64,000 nucleotides of DNA from Glandiceps talaboti. Taxonomy: Eukaryota; Hemichordata; Enteropneusta; Spengelidae. The notes below the pieces were generated by a model. The model was not told the DNA's origin and ran no database searches. It saw only the letters and a program-made list of their open reading frames with translations. A program made the translations under genes and the position numbers. Positions 1 to 12,029 of the stretch are shown here, one piece after another. Position 1 is the first letter of the stretch. Each line of letters starts with the position of its first letter. The DNA is taken from contig NC_135553.1 in assembly GCF_964340395.1 (NCBI RefSeq), positions 16,142,001-16,206,000 of the forward strand, given 5' to 3'.

Positions 1-117
1 TATCAAATGAAGTGAAGTGCGAACAATACACTATGCCCTGAAAATGAAAGAAACAACAATGGAAGGCAGAAGACAGGAAAAAAATGAATCAAATATGTAA
101 AATATGGTGCTCCCTAC

Positions 118-2252
118 CATCTTCCATACGTAATGTAAGAAGGTTGTCAGGTCGGTGAATGATGTCATCAAACTTCTTCATAGCTTTGTACAGTTTAAAC
201 ACTTTGTCTTTGGACATTGGCATATGGCTATCCCTCGTAAAGTTACTGTAACGCACCTCTATATAGTCATTCATTCTATCGTACCTGAGAAAAGTAAAAG
301 TTTATTATGTAGACCTTGCTTGGTCTATTAAGTAAAAGTATCATGTACACAGAGAAATGACTTGTTTCAATGCGCAGGTTTATAGACGATCAGAGATAGG
401 TACCTACAACCAACTGATTATTAAAACGAGAAGAACGTTTGTAAAATTTGACAACTAGTTTTACTTACGTTAGAATAGTGCATGGAGTCTTAAGATGGAA
501 CTCGTAGAAATCAGTACCAATATCGAAATAGTAGACGGTTGTTGACAGCAGTGTGTTAAATGACTCGGGGTCTTCTTCCTTTAACTGTAGGGCAGCATTG
601 AAACCGTCAGAAAATATGTTTTTACCACCATCACCCGGGCATTGCTTAATACAATGAAGAAGTTGAATCTGTAAAGAGGATATGAAACAAATATTAAAAG
701 CGGCCTGTATGTGCGTTAGGTAGGAGTAGGGAGTCCTAAAACTTCAAAGGATGATCTTGGCAGCTCGGGATCAGTACAATATATATGACAGAATCGTCGA
801 CGAATGTCTGACGTCATCCAAAGAACTCTTATGTGGTAGTAAATACATTTTAGGCGAGTGATAGAAATATCATAAACGCACACGACATCAGAATGAAATG
901 TGTTTTTATCCCACCAATTAGATTAGCGTTTCATTCAAAACAAATATGTGGACCTACTTATCCACTGCAGACTCTTGTATCAAATACCTCATTAACTATA
1001 AATGAAAACTAAATCTTATTATACTAGAAATCAATCAATTAACTTACCCCAGGTGTATGCATGTATTGTGGCAAGTCAGTATGGAAATCAAGACCAAGTC
1101 CAGTATATGCTACACTGCTTGGGTCGAACTTACTCACTACAGAAAAGTCTGGGCTGGTTTGGTGGAAAATTATTTTAAAATGTTATAAACAGTTAAATTA
1201 TGATGTTTTCCTTCATGCAATCGAAATGGGACAATTCTCGAAGTCTTCATAGAAAACACAATGCCCCCCCCCCCCCTCTTTCTTCCCAACATACTTTACG
1301 TCTGTGTGGCATTGGCCGGTAAATTTAAATTTAAAGATGTTAACCCTGAAAACGGTAGTGTCGATAGTCCTAAATTTCGTTCAACTTGCTGAAGACGATT
1401 TTATTGTGATCGACATGTACCGTATTTCGTACAGTATAAATACTTTGCACGTCGTGTACATATATATATACATTGTGGTGCAACCTACCCATAGACTGTT
1501 ACCTTTAGGTGAGATACTCGTTCTGCCAGTTTTCGAACTTGTCCCGTCTTAGTTGGCACGCCTTTCATCAAGATCAACCCAACGTCACGTATATTTTCTA
1601 AAAATTGCAGTAGGATTCGATCATCGTTCAAGAGATCTTGAAAGTTAAACATTGGTAGAGATTTTATCAGATCGGATCCCCAAAATTTGGTATTTCTTCG
1701 CGGTTGTTCCTCGCTGAACTCTACACTTCGCAAACATTCCGCCGTAAAATTTGATTCATGGCCGTCCGGCCAACAAATCGTTATAGTCTCAGAATTTTCA
1801 GACAGTGTTACATGGGATGGTACGATATCTAAATCTAAATTGTTCATTGTAAAAATGCGTTGTTTTATACCAGCATCGAAGCATAATGGACATGCGCAGT
1901 TGTCTCTGAGCCAAACATACGGATACTCGTACGTATGTCCATCATCCCATTGAAGTTTAAGTTCCTTCTTTGAATCACATCTTTCAAATTCCTTAAAGAT
2001 TGGTTTTAAGGGGATGCCACGTTGTGTTGTATACTGGTTAATCGGCATTATGGAAGAGTGTGAGGTAGTATTACGCCACATTGTAGGTGTTATACCACAG
2101 ACGCTCGATTGTCGACCCTTCCATATAATAGATGTCAAATGTCGTCTGCTGGCTAATATGCTGCCATCATGTGTTGGTGCAAAGGATCTGAGAAGAGAGT
2201 GTCTGCTCAGGGTTGAAGTAATTACACGGGACATACGAATAAGTCTAGCCAT
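118..2252 (-). CDS. BBOX1: Gamma-butyrobetaine dioxygenase-like, copy 1 (exons 1-4; last exon beyond left edge)
   Basis: 2-oxoglutarate/Fe(II) dioxygenase of the carnitine pathway, hydroxylating gamma-butyrobetaine to L-carnitine. Exons placed from GT/AG and phase: 1489-2252, 1048-1153, 469-668, 118-284. Exon 1 carries a basic, Ser/Arg-rich N-terminus (about 55 residues, looks like a mitochondrial presequence) and the N-terminal zinc domain: WLRDNCACPLC gives the Cys-x-Cys-x2-Cys ligands and WPDGH the histidine. Exon 2 has the HTD iron motif; exon 3 has [15 protein letters not shown]. The expected fifth exon, with the distal iron histidine and the 2-oxoglutarate arginine, would lie left of base 1. 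Exon phases match copy 2 exactly, so this is a tandem duplicate. The start is the ATG at 2252, which aligns with the MAR- start of copy 2. Trimethyllysine dioxygenase is the nearest alternative but its core motifs fit less well. Confidence 0.9.
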
Positions 2253-3492
2253 GACGTATTACCTGCAAGATAGGGGTGGTATAATTATTAGTATTTAACA
2301 TTCATTGTTTTTTGATATCTCATACAGTAAGTGGTATATACGTTCTTGACCATCACTGTTACTTTTTGGTTTTTACATAATTTGTATCATTCTTCCGTTC
2401 GGAATGGATGTGACATTGAGTCTAAACGTATTTGCTTGCTGAGCGTCTAATGAATGTAATGTGTTGGGTTTGCGAACCATTAAACCGATCGCTCCATAAC
2501 TTATTCGATATTGGTTTGATGACCAGAAATCGATATTTGACGTACGGACCTTCAAATTATAAATTAGATGTCTGTCTCCACCTGCAACACAGAACTTTGC
2601 ACAAATAAATAGACGTGTTTACAGGTTACTAGATGCATCACCCTTCTCCTCATACAACGCAATCAATTACGTACGTGCAGGGGGAGGGAGGTTATGTACA
2701 CACCATGGGCGATGGATATCACTTGACGGTACCCAGGGTTTATCAGTAAAATCCTTCTCCGTCATTGATGGTGATTTATATCTTTGCGCAGTACTATCAT
2801 TCTCAGATAAAGAGGTCAACATGTCTTTCCACTAATTCGTGATGAAACTGTTATTTCAAATGTAATAAAGACAAAACAAGCTTAAACATAAGCGACGTCA
2901 CCTCACGCAATGCATCTCGGAACATGAAAATCAACTATTGTCACTGTTAAAAACACATACACATTATATCATCCGACCCTCCCAATTCAACCTTAAAAAA
3001 TACGCTCCGGTAACTCCGATCGACACATTATAAAGATTGTAAAGGAGTTCTTGGAGCGTATAAGCTTTATTTCCATAGCTAGTCTACTATCAAAGAGATA
3101 CAGGCACAGTCACAGGTCAAACGCGGAAGACAACAAAAGGTGAGGCATGAGATGTTAGATGTGCGTCCCTTTAAAATGGGTCACTGGGTACTTTAGTTGC
3201 GCGCCAGACTGTGTGAATATGACCCTAACATACACGGTAGCATAGGGGCACGTATTGTTGCTTAGATCATTTGCCGTTTTCTTAAGAAAATATCATACGA
3301 ATCCTGCCGCTACAAATGTATCAATCTCGATACTAATAGAAAGTGTTTTTCCTCACAGGTAGCAAATTATAGTCAAAACGTTGTTATATTTAGCCTGTAG
3401 ACCAGGAAAACAACAATCTAAGAAATACTGCACGCCCCTATGCACAGTAGAGGTCCAAATAAACAATCATTATTTCTTATTATGAAACATCA

Positions 3493-3505
3493 AGGTTAAA
3501 GTTCA
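3493..3505. promoter_or_regulatory. DR1-like nuclear receptor half-site pair upstream of BBOX copy 1
   Basis: AGGTTA-A-AGTTCA is a direct repeat of two nuclear-receptor half-sites with one spacer base, 1.24 kb upstream of the copy 1 start codon. DR1 is the preferred arrangement for PPAR/RXR and HNF4 type receptors. Short motif, could be chance. Confidence 0.25.
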
Positions 3506-6243
3506 TTCAGGTTAAAGTACTAAGCTGCCAATCAAATCGTTCTTGCATTGTGTAGTTTGTGTCAGGTGAGTCGAACTTTTGTCAGGGCACTCGTACATAA
3601 TTTCATGTTTTTCATAGGAACACAGTAAGTATGTACGTGTACATGTACATGTACTTTCAATTCATAATAGTATTTTAACATTCTGAATGACTTAGAAATG
3701 ACAATTAAAATCACAAATCATTTGTTTTATTAAAGTTCACAAAATTTCAGCAGCAGACGATAATCTTTTTGCTCAGGTACTGGCGCCGGTAGGATCGCCA
3801 TTAGTAAAATCAGTGACGTTGTGATTTTTCTAATCAGGCAGTCCGTGGAGTCGTGAGAAATATAGAAGTACGGCCAACCCACCCACCCACTCTGTAGACA
3901 TTTCTTATTTCGGCCCTCAGACTGGTGATTATTTTGGGTATAATACTATATATCTATATATATATATATATACATGTATCCATGTTAAATATACATACTT
4001 TTATCTTCTCGCATTTCGCACATCGTATTATTTACACAAACGTCTACCCCTAAAGATGGTATACAGGTGAATAGGTTAAAAGGTTTCCGCCATTGCGTTG
4101 TTGTTCTTGCTCTTCTTCTTCCAGTCATAGTTTCATAGACTGACCATAAAGTTTAAGAACGAAAGACTTACCATGCATATAATTGCAATACTGCCTTCTC
4201 ACTCTATACTCTTCGTCGTTGGTGTGGTATTCAACCGGTGCCGACAATTACATACTGTCTATCCAGTTTAACACTGTTATACCATAGAAGTTGGGAAGCT
4301 CTCTTCGACGAGTATGGTTGTACCGAATATGCGCATGCTCAGCACCAAGTGATGTGAGGCTATCATATATACATGTATACATGCACGTATTTGTAGAGTT
4401 TGGTAAGCTGCAAGGATACATACAGTCACTGTTTGGGGTCCGGCTATATGCTCCCCCACAGAGGCAAATCTACAATCAAAGCGACTCATACATTTAATGT
4501 TTTTCCTTTGAGTTATATCTAAGTTATTTAAGTTTTAGTTACGTCAATTTCTTCTTTTATCTTTCTTTTATTTTGCAGGCTTACTTTTCATATATCTCAC
4601 CGTAACTTTATGCTTTTAAGAATTTCATTTTCACGTAACTATATTTAGTCTTGTTTTAATTTCAGAAAATGACGGTCACTGGAAAATAGTCCTGTAAGGC
4701 CTTTTCGGGTGAAAGCCAGTAGACAATTTTTCTCGGGTATTAAATTTGATGGTGCTGAAATCAGAAAACCAAGAGAAAATAAACATCTTTGAGTACAAAT
4801 ACTTGACTGTATAAAGCCTACAAAATGCCATTTCCCTACTTTTGAATAGGTATAGGATATATTTAGGTAAGAAAACTCAATAGAACAGCCATGTTGAATA
4901 ATTTGACAACTATTAAATCCCCCCCCCCCCCACTTTCAACAATTAAGGTACTTTCTAAAGCAAATAATCACTGGAAAGTTCAATAGGCAGCCATATCGAA
5001 ACATTTAGCAACTTTGTTTATTTTGCTCTGTATGCAGTTTATTTTCTCTCTATTTAATCAAGTAAGGAATTCAACCATTTTTTATTTGGGTATAAAGTGT
5101 TTAAGTATGGCTAGGATTAGGGTCAGCATTCAGGTTCATTGAATTCTCCGATCCACAGGGTATATAATGATTAGCAATTAAACATAGCACCTTTAGTAAA
5201 CTGGTCATTTGTTTTGTAATCAATTCTCATCCTCAAGCTTAAGATAAAAATTCTAAAAGCATTATGGTATTGGTTAAATCTGTATGTATCAACGGATGTC
5301 ATTAATACATTGAAAACAATACACTGCTCACAGAGTTCTATTCAATTCCGCACATTTTTGTCACATCATGTTTTAGTGCAGTGTATAATATCACAAACAG
5401 GTATATGTACCATAGGCAGCAATGTCAGAAATTAGTTTATGTTGATTTATTTCTAACTTTGTAAAACACCAAATTTGATACAGAGTTGTATTAACTGCAT
5501 GTAACGGGTATCCCATATATTCATGCTGTGTACTGAGATACCCTGGGGGAAATTACATGTTCGATAGATTCAAAATGTAAACATATACAATGAAAACATA
5601 AATTGTATCGAGTAAGCTATACTCTCCAATAACATACAATTATTTAATTGCATTCATATTGTTATAGTAACGTCATTATAGTGAGATCCTATAAACCTTT
5701 GGAATGTGTAAACAGTAATATATCAAAAATTATGCATGGAGTGGGATAGGATGGGGGTCATTTTGTAAAATATTGTCTTTACTAGTGTGTGTGCGTGTGG
5801 GGGTCACTTTGGCTCTCGTCATCGGAGCAGGGAGGTAAGTTTGAGAAAACACATGTTTATCTCTAAAACCTTACCCACATTGTCAATTTTTAAACCAGAA
5901 TATATGTCTGAGGACCGTCGTCTTGCAAAATAGTTATAACCAATTTGAGTATTTAGAATCACCTAACAAGAATTTGTTGACAACTATGGTTAACACATTC
6001 TCTCAAACCAGAGTTGATATTTCCCCCGCGACACTGCGAAATATGTGCATCTTGGACCTTTCTGTAAAAAGGCTTTGCTTTACTACGATGGATGAACGTT
6101 GCGAGTAATTGTTTAGTATATAAATGCTTTCATTTTTTAATTGATCAAAGCCTGTTTCCTTTTCCTGCATATAAGCTAGCACGTTTAAAGCAAACTTTGA
6201 AACATTTCCGAGTTAAAATAAAGTTTAGAAAATGTCAATAACG

Positions 6244-6249
6244 TTTATT
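6244..6249 (-). terminator. Candidate polyadenylation signal of BBOX copy 2
   Basis: AATAAA on the minus strand about 195 bases past the stop codon at 6445. Position is typical, but the motif is common in AT-rich DNA. Confidence 0.4.
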
Positions 6250-6444
6250 ATAATGAATTATTAATTGAAATATCTACAGAATTATCATACATGTACTCAT
6301 ATGCCGTCTGCTCAGTTTATCAGAATCGATTATTTTATACCTTGACATGGTCTAGATTATACCAAATAATATTTTGATCGAATGGTTGGAATTTAATGTA
6401 ACTTTTTCTCGGTTAAGCAACACTAAATTTTGTTCACATTCAGG

Positions 6445-8721
6445 TTAATCATCAAATATTGGCATGCCAAATTTGGCTCTCAGCACTCTGATTCTAGAGT
6501 ATACTCCATCCCAATCGATATATCCACCCTCGATATGTCGCATGCCTGTTTCTGTTACTTTGAATTCAGTTCTACCATGGAGTGTACGATTATTGTCAAA
6601 GACGACCATATCTCCTGTGGGTACAATAAAATGAAATAATTTATGTTAGTTGTGAGATGAATGTTGAGTGTTAGAAAAGTTTGATCTTCTGTTTACTGAA
6701 CACATACCGGATATAAGGTGTGATAATGCTCTATGATATTAATTATATATATGTACGATTGGGTGAAATGTTCTGTGATCATTGTAAACAGTCTGTATGT
6801 GACGTGTAATACAATGTATCTTGATGTGATGTGATATCTTGTAGAATGATATGAAGTGTGATATGATGTGATGTAATGTGATGAGATGAGATGTGATGCG
6901 ACATGTACATAACGTGATTAGTTTTAAATGTCATTTATTGTAATTTTCTTCAGTAAATTGACGACCTCATTTCTTAACCTTTATTGTATTACATCAATAC
7001 TATCGTATGCTAATGACAGAGTAAGCAACGAACCGTGCATGTGTCGGAAATTTACTTTTTATTAAAACGAATCGAAAGTAAAGGACGATTGGCTGATATG
7101 ATATGATATGATCTAAGGCAACGTGTTTTGATCCGATGTGATGTGATATGATGTGATCTGAGGGGATGTTTTATGATATGATGGGGTCTATGGTCATATG
7201 CTGTGGTCTCAACTGAGATGTTGTGGCATGATGTGATATGGCGCTGTGGTGTAATCGCTTGTAATGTTACTCAATCCAGTCGTTCATGTAAATAGAGTAT
7301 TGTTCATTTGAAAATCAGAAAGCAATCAAAAGAATCATATGTCAGTACCTATTACTCTATCACAAGATATTTGTCAAATGTTGAGATTACTTATGTTATT
7401 CTCAAAAATCCGTGGTAATAAACTATAAATTGCCTATGTCACATATGTACACACCTGCTAGGATTATTATGTATACATATCCCTGCTATCACAAATATTA
7501 AAGTGAAATTTCTAGGTGTGCTTTTCGTGTAATTTTTAAATGCTCCCTACCATCTTCCATACGTAATGTGAGAAGGTTGTCAGGTCGGTGAATGATGTCA
7601 TCAAACTTCTTCATAGCTTTGTACCATTTAAATAATTTGTCTTTAGACATGGGCATATGACCATCCCTATTAGGATTGTTATAGCGCACTTCTATATAGT
7701 CATTCGTTCTATCGTATCTGAGAAAAAAAATCATGTAAACCATAAATCCTGCCATTTTGTAAAATCAACGCATACACCAACCTCGTCTGTATATTTTCTT
7801 TCGTCCTGTACAAATAAATGTTGGTTTATAATATTATTTTAAGTTCTTTAGTGTAAATATTAAGTATCGTGCCAGAAAACAGAGTGACAGTATAAAGTTA
7901 ATGACTTTCGTAGCATACTGTAAGGATCGATGTTCCTATATCTATTGCTATCATCGACGTATATATCGAATTTGACGCACGTACTGATAAGATAAAGGAC
8001 ATGTGTGTTTTGTCATCGGTAATGTGTGCACCAAGGCATATAAAATTTGAATCATGCATTGATTATGCAATTAATAATGCAAATGACAAGTGAAATTAAG
8101 AACCACATGATCAAGCAATGTCGGACATGTGTGCTTTGTTATGACCCATATACATAGCAAGTTATATACAATTTGAAGTTTAATTACAAGAGATCATTAA
8201 TTATGCAAATGACACTTTACAAATAAAAGCTACATCACCAAGCTAAGTTGGACACGTGTGCTTTGTCATTGTCGGCTTATGTACAAAATTCTATGAAAAT
8301 TGAAAGTTATATTGCCTAATTACCAAAATTATACAAATAACAAATTAGAATTACGTCAATAAGCTATATAAGACACATTTGCTATTGTCCATTCACTAGT
8401 ATCTACCAAATTGGATTTGAATTATGCAAAGTACTCATTAAAATCTGCTTTAAAGTATAAGTGCGCTGTGCTGTCCTAAATGGATGTTATGAAATTATAT
8501 GAAATATGAAGCTTTCACTCTTAAGATATTGCCTTATTATCCGAAATCATTAAATATGCAAATGACACACACACACATGCATGCGTGCGTGCGTACGTGC
8601 GTGCGTGCGTGAATGCATGCATGCGTGCATACATACATACATACATACATACATACATACATACATACATACATACATACATACATACATACAACACACA
8701 TACATACATATTATACATACA

Positions 8722-8752
<31 letters not shown>

Positions 8753-8793
8753 TATACATACATATTATACATACATATTATACATACATACAC

Positions 8794-8847
<54 letters not shown>

Positions 8848-11800
8848 GCTTACCACGCCTAAAGCACAACTGAACTTCAATTCAGTTGTGCTAAAAATGA
8901 CTGGTTTAGATATGTAATAATAATAATAATGTTGGGTTCTTATATAGCGCTTTCCCACTCCGTGCTCAAAGCGCTTTACAATTATTACCCCTGGCTCGGA
9001 TCAGAACGGCACAACGGCCCTTTAGTCTTCCTCAACTCCCGGGGAGCATACAATCCATTGCAGCCATTTAATCGCGTAGGATTAAAGCCTTCACATTGCA
9101 ACCTACATCCTACCAGGTCCCCAGTTATACAGCTGGGTTGACTGAGGCACAGTCGTGGTTCAAATCTTGCCCAAGGACTTTAGCCACTCAGAAACAAACA
9201 GCAGGCAATGACGGGGCTCGAACCTGCAACCTGTAGATTCCAAGCCGGTCACGCTAGCCATTCACCCATCATGACTCCACATGTACACATGAAAAGTTTT
9301 AGAACGGTCAGAGCCCAGACGACCACAGTGAACATAAATCTTTATATCACAGGGAAAAGGACGAATACTCAATTTTGTTCTCGCGATTTCTAATATCATT
9401 TTCTTATTTTCTGTCATAACTATTGGTTCCTCTCACTGTTTTTTTCCCATTTCCTACCTTACCAATGTCTTATCAGAGTTGACCAACTTTGCATTAATTA
9501 GTAGATTGCGGTGCTAATCCTAAAACAAATTAAACTCAAGGGATATTGGCCCAATTAACACATTGCGCAGTGAATGTAAACATCTACTGAATGTACTACC
9601 GATGGATGTCAAAAACATGTCTAAAAATTAACAACTAGTTTTACTCACGAAAGAATGGTCCAGGGAGTCTTTAGATGGAACTCGTAGAAATCGGTACCTA
9701 TATCGAAATAGTAGACGGTTGTTGACAGCAGTGTGTTAAATGACTCGGGGTCTTCTTCCTTTAACTGTAGGGCAGCCTTGAAACCGTCAGAAAACATGTT
9801 TTTACCACCATCACCCGGACATTGCTTAATACAATGAAGAAGTTGAATCTGGAAAACGGATTTGAAACAAATAGTAACCAGATTTAAACTGAGTGCCTCC
9901 CGTAAGGGAATCACTAATTATGCAAATAACTCATTGAACTAAAAAAACTATGGTAACAGGCTTTGTTTTTTGGACAAGCATGCTTTCTTAGGTTAATGTA
10001 TGTAAGAGTGTATGATACTACTTAATGCAGTCTTAAGATATAGCCTAATTACCGAAAATCATTAATTATGCAAATTATTCATTAACACTGTAAGGTACAT
10101 CAACTAACTTTATAGGACATACACAATTTGTTATGGTTAATGTACGTACTGAATTGTATTGAAATTGAAGCATGCAGTCGTAAGATATAGCCTAATTACC
10201 AAGAATCATTAATTATGCAAATTATTCATTAACACTGAAAGGTACACCACCAAACTTTACAGGACATATGCGATTGTTATGGTTAACATGTGTACTGAAT
10301 TATATTGGAATTGAAGTATGTATTCTTAAGATATAGCCTAATTACCGAAAATCATTAATTATACAAATTATTCATTAACACTGTATGGTGCATCAACAAA
10401 CTTGATAGGACATATGTGTTTTCTTATGGTTAATGTATGTACTAAATTATGTTGAATTTGAAGTATGTATTCTTAAGATATAGCCTAATTACCAAAAAAA
10501 TTAATTAGGCAAATTATTCATTAACGCTCTAAGATATATCAACGAATTTTACAGGACAAATGTATGTTTTTATGTTTAACGAATGTACTAAATTATATTG
10601 AAATTGAAGTATACAGTCTCAAGATATTGCGTAATTAGTTGATTTCATTAATAATAATATGCAAATTTCTCTAATTAAACATTAACAGATCTGGCTCAAA
10701 ACCTAATCAGGTCTAGCTATTACCCTAAAGATTATATATCCCAAATTCCATTACAATTGAGCCAGCCGATTTTTAGAAAATGATGACACAGACACACACA
10801 CAGACAGACAGACAGACATACAGACAGACAGACATTCCCCTTTTAATACCTCCCGTACCCTTACGGGAGGTAAAAATGGTTTGTTTGTATATTACGCAGG
10901 AGTAAAAGGCTGGGGGGTGAAAAAGGGATGGTTTTGGCAGCAGGATCGGAGATCTGTATATTAAGACAGAATCATCGACGAATATTGGACATCATCCACA
11001 AACCGACATCCAGTTATAGTAAGTATACTTGGTCGAACCAATGGATAAAAACATCTACTTGACTTCAGAAAGAAATTTGTTTCCAGACCACCAAATTGAT
11101 AACATTTCGTTGAAACATTTCTTTAGCTCAGGTTTGAAACCAGTTAGACATTTACGGATTTTTCATTACAGAGACTTTCTTTCAAATTATCCAATCCACT
11201 TACAATTTTGAAAGACTAGAAATCAATCATAATTTAACTTACCCCAGGTGTATGCAGATGTTGTGGTAAGTCAGTATGCAAATCAAGTCCAAGTCCAGTG
11301 AATGCCAGATTGCTCGGCTCAAACTTACTCATCACTGTAAACTCTGCCCTGGATTTTGTGGAGAAATGATTTAAATAATGTTATAAAAGCTTAAACTGTG
11401 GTGTTTTGGTTCATGAAGTCACAGAAAATATCGAACCAAAGATGTAAGTTGTTAACCTGACACACGGCAGTGTCGTTAGGGACCGGACAGAATTTACGGC
11501 AGGGGGGGGGGGCCTGGGGAGAAATTTGGGGGGCCATGAAAAAAATGGGAGGCTTGAAGGGGGGGCCATGAAAATTCTCATGGTTTGAAAGGGGGGGCCG
11601 CGAAATATTTTGTCATTGAAAAAAATTAATATGTTAGAAAATTTAGCATTGCATGAGATAGCACTTGATATCGCCTTTAATATTGAATGTCTACACTTTC
11701 ATTTATGTATTAAAATGGAAGTGTGTACGTTTGTATGTACCTATTTAGTGAAGCATAAAAACACTACTCAAGATTAATTTGATACACCCTGAATTACTCT

Positions 11801-11935
11801 TATATACTCCAAGTTGTTCACACACACACACACACACACACATTTACACACACACACACACACACATACATACATACATACATACATTTTAGCACTGTGG
11901 CAACAGGTTCAGTGTGTAATTACCATCAAGGATAC

Positions 11936-12029
<94 letters not shown>

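Larger units (their letters stand above)
2253..6444. other. Intergenic region between BBOX copies 1 and 2
   Basis: No coding exon recognised. It holds the presumed promoter of copy 1 (right of 2252), a short (TA)n near 3950-3971, a C-run near 4920-4931, AT-rich unique sequence, and the 3' flank of copy 2 at its right end. A stretch near 4315-4350 containing TATGCGCATGC resembles parts of the duplicated segment at 19.36 and 22.24 kb. A small inverted repeat (ACGCTCC.. / ..GGAGCGT) lies near 3003-3059. Confidence 0.5.

Noticed and set aside
8581-8958. Overlapping long ORFs on both strands with [16 protein letters not shown] and QTDRQTDR repeats
   Set aside because: Pure tetranucleotide microsatellite; every frame is open by periodicity, with no unique coding sequence.
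9213-9260. Possible tRNA gene from A and B boxes
   Set aside because: No acceptor-stem or anticodon-stem pairing and a long non-tRNA body follows; it is a SINE head.
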